From: Motacilla alba alba
Lineage: Eukaryota; Chordata; Aves; Passeriformes; Motacillidae
Direction of reading: 5' to 3'
DNA: 64,000 nucleotides
Assembly: GCF_015832195.1 (NCBI RefSeq)
Contig: NC_052018.1
Coordinates: 65,471,666-65,535,665, forward strand
The stretch's first letter is position 1. Every line of letters begins with the position of its first letter. The translations under genes were made by a program, and so were the position numbers. Below the pieces are notes generated by a model. It made no database searches. It worked only from the letters and a program-made list of their open reading frames with translations, and had not been told where the DNA came from. Positions 40,548-54,614 of this stretch are shown one piece after another.

Positions 40548-43500
40548 AATGAGAAACCAGACCAATCTAATCCGAATGAGGAAAGTCACCTTCCCTGGTG
40601 CTCCATTTAATTTTCCTCAAGCAATAGAAATGAAAATGAAAATTCCATTTTGAAAACATGAAAAGAGGAATATTCTCATGAAGGTAGAAAAAGACTTCAA
40701 CAGCCCCACAAGAGAAACTTTAAAACTGTCACTCACATCCCTAAAAAATGAAGCCCTACAAAACAGAATGTTCAAACCCATATGTGGGTGCTGCATTTTT
40801 TTCCTTCAAAGACCAATAGAAACTGCAGTGACTTAAAAATTCAATTAATGCATAGCAAGGGAACACTTGAGAAAGGAAGGAGAGGGAAGACAGAGCTGAA
40901 TTCAAGTTAATTTGGAAGACACTTTCAGAAAATAATATGAACACTCTTCTGGAACTCCCAGTTCTGCACAACAGTCAGTAACAAAAGAAGGTGCTGATGT
41001 GTGGATCAACATTTAAACCCATAATGCTTTGCACAAAATGCTGTTTTAGCTTTATTCTGTACTTATTGTTTTTCACACTGTAGCTGTTTCACATGCACTT
41101 GTCCCAGTTTCTTATAGACCAGATGATGCACATCTGAAGCAGTGCCAAGACCCATGAGATCAATGAAATTTCTAACCTTAACCAGAAAGCAGGATATCAG
41201 CTTGTTTTCATATGTTAATCTCAGTGATCACAAGCAAAGCAATCCTCTGTGGCAGGGTATGAATTTCCCAAACCCAGTGGAAGTAACTCTTTACCTCTCC
41301 AGTTCTAGCCCTGCCGAAGCAATGAATTTGGTATCTGCTCCCCTGTCGTTTGCTGATCTGCCCTTTGTGTTTATATTACAGCAAAGATTTCCAGTCAGCC
41401 AGCTTGACATTTTTCTATGAATTGACTATGAAATGATACAGCTAAAGGGCAGTATGCCAAGGAATGACCAATTCAAGCATGGCAAATATTGACTGAAACA
41501 GAATATTTCAGAGTATGAGGGGCTGGCTTGGATTTCTCCAGAAGCACCTCAAACATACTCAGCATTTGCATTCTCAAAATTTCCACCTGCTTTACAGCCA
41601 TGCCTCCACACCCAGCAGCAAGAGGAGCTCATCACACTGTCTGCTCTGTAGATAAGGAACTGAAAAAATAGAACCTGCCCAAAATAATTTTTAAAAAAAT
41701 TGTTTCTACAGGTACAAGTTTTTACCCAATTACAGAGAAATAAAAGAAACAATGGAAATGAACCCTGTGTTGCTGAGGTCAGTGACCTGAAATCTCCCAG
41801 AGGAGAGGATGAGCAAGGATGGAGGAAGCTGCTTCTCACACCACGAGGTGCCCTGAGGACATGGAGATCTGGCACGGTCTACTGCTCTGTCAAGCGAGAA
41901 CAAGACAAAGGCACTTCCAGGTGGCTCTCTCAGGATCTTGCATCCTCCACAGCCAAGTGTTTTCCCTGCAAAGTGTTATTGGAGCTGCCTGAGGTCTCTT
42001 GTCATGATGTCCCTCATTAGAGGGTTAATCACAGAAATTATGGGATACATGAGGTAAGCTGTAGGGGAGGTTTGTCCTTCCCTCCATTTTACGGAAGCTT
42101 ACAGATACTAAAATGTGAAATCCTAGGATAAGAGAATGTGCTTTTCCCTTGGAGTAGCTTGTGGGGAAGTAGAAAATACAGTTTAAGAAAACTTGCCTAT
42201 TACAATCTGGCTATGTGCAGGGTAAATGCCTGCTTTTTACCAAGTGCAAAAGAATTATCATACAGGATAGAAGGACAGGCCCACAGCAAAGTCAAATTAA
42301 TCACCAGAGAAGGTATAATTAAAGGATATTCTGAGGATTCCTATATTTCCATACATATCTCATGTATGTCTTCCAGTCAGCAAGAAACAGAAGAAAATAA
42401 AACTCTAAGAAACAACAATCTCTGATTGGGCCCATGTGTGGACAGGAGATTTTGATAAGTATATGAGGGACTTTTTATTAGAATTCTATAAACATTAGGG
42501 GCTGTAAATCTAGACCCCTTTTTCCCCTCTTACTTTTTTTTTGTGGATGATGGAAATATCTTGTCAGAATTGTTAAACCACACACATCTGGATGTTCTCT
42601 CATTGTTTCTTCTCCTGGTGTATTTTGTCTCACTTTCAAGTTCTCTCATTTCTTTTCCAACCTGGTTTCTCCAGCTACCCTGTTTTTATACAATTAAACA
42701 GCAGTTTATCCTTGTGTTTTGCTCTGCCTGCCTGCCCATAGGTGGTGGGGCAGTGCGGCAGGCAGGAGGCCTGAGCTCTCCTCTGCCCTCTGAAACATGC
42801 TGGCAGGTGGCTGAGCAGGATTTCAGCACAATGCCCCAAACACATTTTGTTAGCCTCTCAAAACCTTGCTCATATAAAGAGGCTATTGTATGGGGTTTTT
42901 TAAAGCATGAGTCTGTCTCTGTTTTTGTGCCCAGCTGCAGGAGCTGGCACTGCTACAAACTCTGCCGAAGGCTGGTCCCCACATGCCATGCTGCCATGCT
43001 GAGCCAGGGGCTCCCTGCCATGGCTTTGCTCTTCTCTCCTCCCTTCCATTCCCTGAGGTGCCCCTGGCCAGGAGTCTGGACTGCCCGAGTCCACAGCACC
43101 ACTGCAATGGGCACCCACCAGCCTGGGCCCAAAGTGCCTAAAAATTGTCCATAGCTCAGAGGTAGAGGCCAGTCTCTCAGTAAGAGTGCCCTCAAACCCC
43201 ATCCCCTGCAACATGGGCACGTCCCTACAGGAGGGCACAACCTGTCTGTGCACAGCAGAGCTCTCCCAGATTGCGCTGAACTCCCACAGCAGCCAAAAAG
43301 CCATCCCTCACCTTGACACCCTCTTTCAGGTCATGATTTTGTATGTCCTATTTTTCACAAGTATATTTCCTGAGGGAATTCAGCCTAGTTCAGAATTCCT
43401 CCACAGTGGCACAAGAGTACAAGCTGTTTGAGAGTGGCAGGTGAAGGCTGTTGGAATGGCTGCAGAGATGCATGTCCTTTCCCTTCCTTTTCTTTTTCCC

Positions 43501-43785
43501 CGACACAGCTACTCTTGTTAGAAAACCACCAGCAAACTGATGTTTTCCTGACTGCTCTCTCTTAGTAGATTGTTTTTGCCTTTAAATTATTTTTAAATGA
43601 TTTTGCCATTTGGGGAAAAGAAGAAAAAGACACAGGAAAATCAAGTTCTTTACATTATAAACCTACAGTATTCCTGCATTCCATGTACAGCTTTCGCTGG
43701 CAGTATAAGGGTGTCTTACATGGGCTAAGAATAGAAAGAAAGCAAACATTTCTCCTTTGGTAAGGCAGCACACAAACTGTCCTCT

Positions 43786-43787
<2 letters not shown>

Positions 43788-43821
<34 letters not shown>
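43788..43821. repeat. T34 homopolymer
   Basis: Thirty-four consecutive T residues on the plus strand. On the minus strand this is an A34 run preceded by TCTAGTGGG. It could be the A-tail of a minus-strand retroposed sequence, but I recognise no such source sequence beside it. Confidence 0.95.
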
Positions 43822-46800
43822 CCCACTAGAAAATGTTGGAAGTTGTTGAATAAAGCAGTGATTGCACATACACCCTTTTTTTGTGTCACTTACCATGGAT
43901 GACAGCCGAAGAAGGAACTGACATCCAAAAACCCTCAGTTTCTGGGCTGATGATGATGTTGCCAGCACAGAGCACTTCCAGACCTCGTATGCATCAGCTG
44001 CCAGGGCTGGGATTTACAACATTGCAGATTCCTTAGTGAGTTGAGGCTTCAGAGCACAAATATCACTTACTGGCTGTCAGTCTCTTGATGCTGATATAAA
44101 CATATGCTACCACTTCTCTCAATTCTTCTGAAACACCTGAGATTACGGGGATATTTTTGACATAATATCTTTCTTCTAAGAATTCTTGCTTTGGAAGTGA
44201 GTATAAAATCTGCAAGTTCCTTTACCAACGTGTTCTAGGCCAGGCTGTATCATGGTGGGATCAAGTCACCCAATCCCCCCCAGCATCATGCCAGAATGCA
44301 GGACAGAATTCAAGTTTCATTGAGCCCGAGGGGGGAAGCACAACAGAGATGCTGATGGTGGGATCTGGAGCCCAGGATGCTCATGGTTGACAAGGAGCCT
44401 GGTAGAGTCCTTCCTGCTCTCCAGGATGTTTTTGGCTTGTTCAGGCTCTTCAACATAAATCTCCTTCACATGCTATATAGCTCAGCATCTAGGGCCACAT
44501 CCTGGGAGACACAGTTGTGAAACATGTTGGGCAGAAAAGAGGACTAAGCCTACAGTCCCATTTTCTAGGCCAATATTTTAAGCGCTAAATAATTGCAATG
44601 AGCACTACAGCTATCACCCCTGTCCTACCACCCTAAAAAACAAGCAGGAGTCAGTAAATTCATTACAAATGAGAATCCCTGTCTCCTCCAGGGATGATGC
44701 TGTGCCCTATATCCCAGGCAGGCTGAGGTCTTTATTAGAAGTTCCCCCAAGCTAGGGACAGGCATCAGATTTGCCTCTGGCCTCTGATTTTCTATTCAGT
44801 ATCTCCTGGTGACTCCTCTGTCAGAATGCAGGGGACATAGAGGGGCTGGGACACCAAACAATATAGCTTCATCTGGTCCATAAAAGCCCTAAAACTTATG
44901 TGGTTTGATGAAGTTTTTAGCTGGTAATTAAAAAAAATTATTAAGAAACTTCTTGGTGTCTGCTCTGTAGCTGGGCTATTACAACTGCAGGTCACACACT
45001 CAGAAATAAATCTTTAGGGAAAGGGATGGGGAAAAGGACTTTATGAGGCATTAGTCATAAACATGAGGACCCTTTTTCCTTAAGTTTTCCTCCATTACTT
45101 CTATGTCTTTTATCTGTGCATATATGCATGACAATTTTTGCAAATAAAATAAATCATCAGAATTACATTGGCACAAGCACCAGGAGAGCCATACAAGCAA
45201 TGCTAATGTGATGATTGCTTCCACTTGGTTGTTTAAGTACCTAGAAACAGAATTTGGTGCTCACAGGAGTTTTACATCTTCAGGCTCTGTATGATGGCCA
45301 GATGAGTGTAGGGACTCATTTCTGTCAAAGTAAGGAATAGTTAAGAGAATTAAAGTTATGTGGGAATGGCATGCACACTTCATTTAGTAACTTAATAAAC
45401 CAGAGGGTTTTTGAGGCAGCAGATAACAAATAGGGACAGGGGGGGAAAAGTTTGTCCCAAGGAAAGCAGAGGTTTAGAAGGGACATTTTAAACCTCTACA
45501 AGTAAATGAAGGTTTGGAGCAGGGAGTTCTGCTCTAAAGCAAAACAGAATGAGAGTAGCTCAGCTCCACAGCAATGCTGAGCTCCCGAGCTCAGCAAAGC
45601 ATTTGCAGGTGTGATAGTGCTCAGGTTTGGGCTAAGGTTTTTTTAATTCCCAGTGGAGTTCATCAAGTGCTTAATATTCTGTGTGTGCTTAACAGAGCAC
45701 GAGTTCTCAGATGGAAAAGGTGGAGAACAGATTAATTACGCTCTGACTCTTCCCATGTGGAAACTTTGGGATAGGAAATGCGCTGCAAAACAAACAAAAT
45801 AATGTGGTTATTCCTCCAGCATGTAGCAGACTTGTGGAGTTTCTTGCCAGAGGCTGCTGTGAATACTTGAAGCTTATGCACACTGAAGACAGCACAAGGA
45901 CTTGAATAGAGATAAATTCTAGATTACTGAACAGAGAAATTACATCAGCTCTGGAAATATCCTGAGCTATAAATGCTCCGAGCCTGGGGGCAGCAAAGTA
46001 CCTTTGATGTTTGCCCTGGTCTCACCCTGCCCTTGGCTTCTGCTTTCATCCACCATCTGAGTGGGGTGTTGGGCTGGGGCAGCCCTCAGTGTGACCCCAT
46101 GTCACTGCTCTGTGCAGCTGTGGCCTGTGGGGAACAACTTCATTAGCCTCACTTTGGAAGGACTGAGGGAAAATTCTGCTCAGGCGTAGGATCCAGATTC
46201 TTCAGTAGAGAGATTTCTATCTAATTGCTATGATTTCTGCACATCTCTCATAGGTGATTCAAAGCCATGATAGTTTTGTGTTTCTCTCCACTGAAAAAAA
46301 GCACTATGAAGAAACACAGGTGAAAAGAAGCAGTTGTGGCACCAAAGTATCTATAGTATTGCTCTGGTTTTTGGCAAGTCTGGAATGAACAGTTACCAAG
46401 ATAAAGTACAGAAACCCATGGAGAAAAAAAAATTCCACAAGTCAAAGAATTTTCCTCAGAACTTCTGTAGTATGAGTCATTTCAAATGGGAGGAGTAGCA
46501 GGGACAGAAATTAAGCAGAAAGGTACAGGAGTAAATGTTTACAGACTAGAGAAAAATAATGCTCATGCAAAACACAACAGCAATATTGCTGAAAAATGCA
46601 GACTCTCCCAAAACACTGCAGAGCTTAGTTGGGTTTCCAGCCACTCATAGTATTTCTGTGTATATGTACTATTTCATAGTACACCTCCATCCTTTTAATT
46701 TACAGTCTTGAAAACTCTGATCTTGGGTAGGTTTGCTCTCCATTTTATTTGTGAGCTTCATGGGCTTCTGTACTGTTTCATGGAAGCATGTGGTGCATGA

Positions 46801-48576
46801 ACACAGATGCTCAGCAAAGTCTGTTGGTGTGCACAACAGATATTGTCAGATATTGTTTGCATAAAGAAGTTCCTACACTTATTCCCACCCAACGTCTTGA
46901 AAAATGAAGTGATTTCATTTTGCCACATTTACACCTCTTGTTTGAGTCACAGAGTCATGTAACGAGAGCATTCTTATGCTCAAATTCATGGCATTTTCTA
47001 GGGGCACTTCTATTGCAGCAATGGACCAATTTTTCCTTTGTTTCATCAAACATCGCAGTGGAAAATGGAACCAAGCACCTGGACACCAAGTGTAAAGTAT
47101 TCAACCTGAAATGACAGTACTGTCACTTAAATTTCCACAAGCTGTGTGTATTTCATTAGATCAATTTGTATCTAAAGGATGTGTGAGCGGAGCAGAGCCT
47201 TTCAGAGCACAGGAGGAGAATCAGCTGATCACCTGCGCAAGTCCACTGCTGAAAAAAGGGAGGAAAGGTACATTGATTTTCTCTTCGACTTTAACAAATA
47301 TTTCTAAATCATTTTCTCTCCTGCCTTGCCAAATGAAAAGCAGGTTCAGCAGGATAACAGCAGATTCTGGTAACTACTGCATTTCTCATCAATGCTTGTT
47401 TTACAGATGTGGGGTTTTAACAAAAATTTTAGCACAATGAACCTTGGATTTTCATAGCAACACAAACACATAACAGTTTCACACATAGTTTTATATTATC
47501 TGTGCTATCCAAGAATATATTTTAATCAGGAATACAAGACAGTTACAAGTATATAATATAGACATTTGAGTAAAAAAGATAACTGTTCTATGTTTAGTAA
47601 CACCCCAATAAACCAGACTTAGAAGCACAGAAATTATCCTATTGATATAATTTCCATCAATTTCTGATACAATTCTTTGGGGGGTTGTGGTTTTTTCTTT
47701 TTAAATCAGAGTGCCACCTTGAAATTCCAGCTATTCAGGAAAGCAAAATAAGCCCATGTTTATAGCTAAAATTAAGTTACTGATTTTAGTTCCATAAGCA
47801 GAAATACCCAAATGGAGAGCTCAGCATTTTCTGAAGCATACTCAAGTCATGCTCCCAGCAATCAAGAGAGACCTAATCAGATTTTTTCCTCTCAAAAATA
47901 ATGATCTTGGCAGATTTTGTTAAATAGCTTGCCAGGCTTTGCTGTTCCTAAGGGTGTTGTGTGCTTATGGTGATTGCTGGGTGCTGAGATGTATTTGTGC
48001 CTCACTGCTGAGTGACCTCAGCCCCTGTGCCTGTGTCTGCTTACAGCTGAAGAAGGTATTTCCAAGTGCTCTGAAACCCAAGTGAAGACTGGAGGCTGTG
48101 GCTCTGCTGCCCCCAGGGAACAGGCTCTGCTGACACCTCAGCCCTGAATCTCTGCCCTGGAGCTCTGTTGCTTCTCAGCCACTCTCCGTTCATACAGCTC
48201 TCCCTGTTTCCCCTCCCTGCCCTCAGCCTCTGTTGCCAGCCTCCCTTGCTCCTCTGCTTCTTCTCGGGTGACACGAGAGCTTAGGAAGGAGGGCCACCTG
48301 GCCACTTCCTCTGCCTTATCCCAGCAGGCTGCTCATTTCTTCAGTTCACACATTTCCCTACTCCTGTTTCTCCATCTCCCTCTAGTGTAGAGGAAGATAA
48401 CTAGTAACTAGTATATCTAGTTACTGCCTTACAAGACATTTTGTAGTCCTTTGCATGAAAATTGCTGCAAAACAATGCATTTATTTTACCATATAAGAAG
48501 AGTGGAAGACTTCAGAAATTAAGAGCAGCACTTTCTGCTTTAGTTGCCCATGGTTGAACAGGTAAATTGAGCCTAA

Positions 48577-48622
48577 CTAAAAAAACCAAAAACCAAACAA
48601 ACTGAAACCAAACAAACAAAGC
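48577..48622. repeat. A/C-rich low-complexity tract (AAAC/CCAAA units)
   Basis: Irregular AAACC and CAAA units on the plus strand. A similar tract occurs at about 9886-9925 and another in EPM2A intron 2 at about 57310-57390. Confidence 0.85.
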
Positions 48623-51600
48623 CACCCCACAAATGAGATTTTCAATGGTGCTGAGAATATCCTATCTTTATTGCTTACATTACTCGTTGAAGAGGGCACT
48701 TGGATGGAAAGTGCCGTAAGGCACTGAAAAACCTCCACTGAGACTAGCTGAAGATGCCAGCTGCCAGCATCTGTTCATGCAGCCTCACTCCAAATGAGTG
48801 ACACAGGCCAGGTGGGAAGGAGTCACGCTCAGATCGTGGATCTTATTGCTAGACCTTGAGCTGCCTGTGAGTGCCATCAAGCTGCAATACTCACACATGT
48901 GGCAGGAAAGAATGTGGGGGTCATGGACAAGAAACTCTCAGTGAAATTTGGGATGGTCATTTAGACCATATTAACATGGAGTCCCAAAGTACATGAAATA
49001 CTGTCTAATCAAGTGCTCACAGCACCCCCACAGCCACTGTGGCTGGAGGCACTGGGAACAGCAGTTCTCCCATTTAGCTACATGTTAAGAAACAGAATAA
49101 CTCAAGGAGAGAGATTAAATAACGCATTTTACCTGTAGAGTCTGGCTGGTGTCAGGGCCACTGCTGCTAGTGAGGATTTCCCACTCTGGCTCTCTAGCTA
49201 TAAGCACAGGTGTTGCAGAGTGGGAGACATCTGAGAGGCTTGCCTGTTTCAGCAAGACACATGTGGAGAGAAAGACTCCATCAAGATGTGGTTTTGTTTA
49301 GACTTCCACCTGGAGCTATAATTTAAGCATGCTTTAAGTGGTGCCCCTCCCATTAGCTCTTCTAAAGCATAGCCACATCCATCCTATTTCTGAACCACAC
49401 ATCTCTACACAAAGGATTTATGTGACTGCCAAGCCACAGGGCACCAGCAACCATTTTTGTGCTCATGAAGCTTCACCAGCTTGAGTGCACTGCATGAGTT
49501 AATTGCCCAGGAGGAGACACCCAAATGGTCTGTGCTCTTGAAAGCTTACCCTTCCACATTTCTTTTTTTTAATACAGCTAAATATTGCAAACTGCATTTT
49601 AAGCCTAAGCACAGTCTTTCATTCTTAACCTCTGTGTTTATGCATTTTATTGAATTTTTGAAGATTGGATTAATTTTCAGCATTTGATTTGTTGCAGTGA
49701 CTTTGGGCTGGCTGCCCAACTTAACCATGGCTGCTACTCTTGGATGATGGCCTGACCATTAATTATTTCCCTGCTGAAACTGCATTACCACAAAATAAAT
49801 TTTGTTATAATGACATTAAGTAAAGGCCACAGAAACCTGTCCAGCATTAGAAATTTCTTCTTGGAAGATTTTTTATGCTTTTTCTTCACATTATCTAAAT
49901 CAACAATGAGATACCATTTAATATTTTACCAGCTTATGAATAAACAGTCTTTTTATTTTCCTTGCTGTAAATATAACATCAGCATTGAAGTAATTATCAA
50001 ATCACAAACATTATCCTGCAATCTTTATAAATTCAATCTCCCAAATAAGACAACACATTTAAGCACAAAAAGATTGAATCATGTCAGGTTAAGTTAGTTA
50101 CCATCTTTAGTTTACAGGATATAACAGTTCTAGCTTCATAAGACAAGTCTCAGTATAAAGGGTTTGATAAAATATTCATTACTCATTCTTCCAAATATGG
50201 AAACTTTTTGCCAGAAAATTAAAAAGTAAACTATTTAGAACTCTAATGAAAGACCTTGAGGTGAAAGGAAGAGCAAGAGCAAAACATGTCTAATTAAGAA
50301 TGAGCACCCCATAGGGTCACTGTTAGCACAACTGAAGCGCCAACAATATGTATTTTGGTTACTTGTATCAAAATCCTGCAATTATCCTAATACATGGTAA
50401 TGTCATTGCCCTTGAAAATACTGCTTTCCTGTAATAATTTAAGAAGTGGCTCAATTATGAAATCATGTGGTTTGGTCTTGCTGTTGGTGATGTCACTCTG
50501 TTGCTGAAAGACATAAAAATTATTAATTCCTTTCCACTTCTACCATTCCCAGTCTGCTCCATCAGAGCAGCCCATTACCCTTTACGTTAGATTCATGTGG
50601 AAAATAAACCACAATTTTTTTCCAGCAGAATACTTTTCAAGAAGTATCTGCAGAGGTGATTTACCACTGAGAATATAAACAGAGTTGGAGACATTCAGTT
50701 ATCTTTTGCTGCATTAATCCAATTCCATTATAGCTAACAGCAGCCTGATGTTCATTATCCTTCCAGAAGGTAATTCTTGCTTGCCAAATATATGCTTTTC
50801 CAGTAGTTATTATGCTTCTAAGTATTTTCTCATTGTTTTCTGCTGCACAGTGTATTTTTTTAAAGAATAATTTTTTTTGTAACTTCATCATTGGTTTGAA
50901 ACATCTCACTGCAATTTAATTATGAAGAATAAAAGGAGTAACAGGCTAATACACTTAGAGCAAATGTCCTTGGCTACTTTAGATATTTTTTTTCCTCAAT
51001 TACAGACCAGTAAATTCAGTGGGTTTTATAGATTAGAGCTCAAAAAGGCCATCACAATAGGTAATGGGATAAGGCTGACTTTGCATTCTTGTTTTAAATA
51101 GGGATTTTTATTACCTGCTCCAGCACAATCCACAGCCTTTTTCCTTTCCTTTGCCCATGTGGGCTTGACTGGCAGTCTCAAATTTTAGTTTCATTCCAGA
51201 GCAGAGAGGCTCTTTTGCATGAGATTTTGTGAGCACATGCAACTTGCTGCCAGGTTTGAGACTTTTCAGCCATGGAAAACATCCTGGTATCACACCTGCA
51301 GCCAGAGCTTTGTGGTGCTTGCTGCTGTATTGAAAGGGAAAATCATGAACTTGCAACATAAGCAAAGGGATCAAAGCTCAAAGTGCAAAATAGCAAGTAA
51401 GGAGTAAGGGAGAAAGGGAGGTTTTCAATAGTCACACCAGACACACCAGTTCCCTTTCATCAGCTGGCATCATCAATCCAAAAATGTCCTGCAGAAGATT
51501 GTCACTAGTACTTTTGTGATGTCCAAAGGAAAAACATTCACAAAACCATACCCCTCAAAGCCCAACCCATCCCTCAAGGGGCTGTGCTTGTTCCAAAATC

Positions 51601-52514
51601 ACTTGTAAGACAATTGCTTAGCTCCTTCATGTGCATTGCCTTGGGAAAGAATATATACTATTGTTTGGCCTTATAATGACATTGAGACACTCTAATTATC
51701 TGGAGTTATAAATGTTTCCATTTCAAGCACCAAATTCTTTAATTTCATGGAGGTAAAAACATGGCCTTAACAGGGCAGAGAATACTGATGCTCACAGCAT
51801 CACCGCTGTTTTCCCCAACTGATGTTCTTCTGTGATGAGTTATCAAAACATTTTTACCTGGTTCCCATCATTATGGGCTTCTTGGGCCCCCTCCAAAATA
51901 GCCATTACTGTCTCTCTGATTCTAATTCTTTTTATAGGAGCTCTTTTCCTCTAAATTTTGTAGGGCTTTAGGACTAAAGTAGCAAGGAAATAGACAAGTA
52001 CATAAACAAGAGCCTTTCTTGATCCTTTCATCCAAATTACATCAAGAGACTAGCCTGTGGAAAGAGCTAATGATCCAATCAGCATGAGAACACACTACAA
52101 ATTTGAAATCTAATACATTATCTCTAGATGCAGATTTATTATGTAATTATACATTTGAAGAAATCGAATATGTTTGATTTTTTTGTGTGATTTTTATGTT
52201 TGATTTTTCTGTTGCTGTAGTCTCTTGCAATGATCCCTTTAGCATTTAAGTTCCTAGTTGCGTTCCACAGAAAAGGTTTTGAGAGAATGTTGCTTGACAG
52301 AGAGGTCTTCATTGACAAAGGCAGGAAGGTAGCAATGAGGAGGAAAAAAGGATGCTACCAACAGGTACAAAGGGACTGCAAGCCCCTGGGGTCCTCCTGG
52401 GATCTCTTTGCATTCTTTGTTAGCACGAGGTTGGCAAGTTGCTTTCACGCAGTTCATGAGCTAATGCAATCTCTGTGATGTGTGCTCCCAAGCAGCTCAG
52501 CAGAAAAGCAAACT

Positions 52515-52587
52515 GAAGTGGCAATAAGCAATGAATCAACAAGCCCTCGCTGAAATGACAGCAAACAATGAATCAACAGCCTGCTAG
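52515..52587. repeat. 37-bp degenerate tandem duplication
   Basis: Two adjacent copies begin at 52515 and 52552. Both contain CAATGAATCAACA and start with GAAGTG or GAAATG. The copies have diverged and one has a single-base deletion. Confidence 0.75.
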
Positions 52588-52770
52588 GGCACCCTTGAAT
52601 CTGTGACTTCTGTGTCTTATGGATTCCTGCCCTATAAATGAAACATCAGTCTGCTTCCATTGCCAATATAATCAGAATTAGGAAGTAGCCAGTACAGAGT
52701 GGCTGTACTTAGACATATACTTAGTTGTTTGTGCCATGTTATGCACTGCTCAGTCCCAAGAGTCCTAAAA

Positions 52771-52813
52771 CTATACATATCCATACATATATATATATAT
52801 ATACACATACATT
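52771..52813. repeat. (TA)n / TACA microsatellite
   Basis: About nine TA units at the core, flanked by CATA and CACATA units. Confidence 0.9.
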
Positions 52814-54614
52814 ACCTGTGGAACAAGAATCAAATCTGCAAGTATTTGGCCCAACATTTATTACAAGTTGCATCTGGAGGAAAGGGCTTCTGTCAGGGAT
52901 GCTTGGAAACACATTTTAAGCTTGTGATTTCAAATAAATCTCAGCAGAAATGTAGAACTTAAGCAACTTGTACTCTCTGTTTCTCAGGCCATTCTCCTTC
53001 TCTCAGTGCTTGATTTTAAGGAGAATATGGTAGCAAAAGTTCACCAATTTTACTTTAAACCCAATCAAAATGAGGTAACTCCTGGGCAGGCAGCTGTAGC
53101 TCTGCACATTTACATGGGAGCCCAACAGCCAGACAGCAGCACTCACACACTCCCTCTTCTCTCTGCTCTGGGCTAGGAGAAGAATCACCTGGTTTAGTCT
53201 TTGAAGGTACCAGAGGTGCCATATGATCCACACACCTTTGCTGTGCTGTTTTTTGAGATTACCTGTCAAACTGACACAGCACAAGACAAGACATGGGCTG
53301 TTACCATTAGAGTGGCTAGTTCCACTTCTATATAGAAATATTGGTTATGACCCTTTTTTTGCTATTTGTGAAATTGGGAGACAAAGACACATGACAAAAT
53401 GGGCTGCTGGAATAGTCATTTTGTCTTTATTTCCTCATCCATTTTCTAAACAGGCAGTGTTATTTCAAAAAAATCAGAAATGAATTCATGGTCAAAACCA
53501 CACATAGAATAACTTAAATAAACATTTTTCTCTTCAAGATGATTGATGTATAGGATAAATAAAATATATTATTTTGGACATTCTCCATAAACAGCTCATA
53601 TCCAATATTTTCTCCATTAAGTATTCAGAAAATCAATATTTATTACTTAAACTACTCTGTCACTGCATCTTTAGAGGAACAAGTTGGCTGGAAAAAATGA
53701 GATTTCACTGAAGAATAAACATATAGAAATTATGTTTTTTAATGTTTATGCATCCTTAATTCTCTCTTCTCTCTTGAACTCAATCTACATCAAATTGGTT
53801 CCATCAGAGCGGGACTGGAAGCTGTTGGTGCTTAGTTTGGCTAAGGGACCAAGCAGCAATAGAAAACATTAGGGATCATCCACAAAGCTAACACTGAGGC
53901 TAAGCTCCTGAGAAACCACCCACTGCGGAGCTGCTCTTGGTTCCTGTAGAGGAATCTGTTGACTTCATTCAGCCCAGAGATAGCCCATCATTACCTTCAA
54001 TCAGTGAAACCCAGCACACACACACTGCTTGCACAAGGAGAGGCTTTTGCTGTATTGATATTAATCTAGGTCAACAGCCCAGAGGCTGTGGTGCCAGTGT
54101 GCACTCTGCTTATCACACAATTCCTGCAGGTCCTGTCTTACCCAGTGGGTACTGCTCAGACTGACTTGGCACCTAAGGAAGCCCCTGTTGAGCACTGCAT
54201 GGACTAGAGGAACAAAATGCCTCTTCATCTCAGAGAACTCCCAGCCTAGGACAATGTAACAGTGGTCCTGCCCCACAACAAAGCAAGGCTGCCACAGCTG
54301 GAGCTGTGTTCTCTCTCCATGCCACAGCCCAGCATAACCCCCATGTCATAAAAGAATACAGCTGGAGCTCAGAATATTTAACACTAACTAGATGGACAAA
54401 GAGCAAATCTTCATTCACTGCATTAGACATTAGCATTTTGTTTTTAAACACTGAGTTGAAGAACCAGTTTCCTTCTGGTCTTTCTCATCAATACCACTTG
54501 TCTACAGAATACTACAAAACACTGCAACAATCTAATATCTGCTTAAAATAACTCAGCAGTTTTGACGATGACCTGCTCCATCCTAACCTGAATCTTAATC
54601 CAGTCAATCTTTAT

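Larger units (their letters stand above)
32131..54600. other. Intergenic gene-poor stretch up to the EPM2A 3' end
   Basis: No exon is supported. The largest open frame (42543-43154, plus) lies in a GC-richer patch (about 42720-43330) where open frames occur on both strands, which points to composition and not coding. Other GC-richer patches lie at about 44210-44520 and 47960-48330. Simple repeats are listed separately. AT-rich, repeat-free stretches at about 38820-39080 and 49900-50500 look like possible conserved non-coding sequence. The interval corresponds to the flank that faces UTRN in other amniotes, but no UTRN exon was recognised. Confidence 0.55.

Noticed and set aside
42543..43154. 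203-codon open frame, plus strand, starting with a signal-like hydrophobic stretch
   Set aside because: It lies in a GC-richer patch where open frames of similar length occur on both strands. The N-terminal hydrophobicity comes from T-rich DNA, and no family resemblance is seen.
51020..51080. Possible second ancient CR1-like fragment
   Set aside because: Only a short, loose resemblance to the old CR1 3' consensus; too weak to list.
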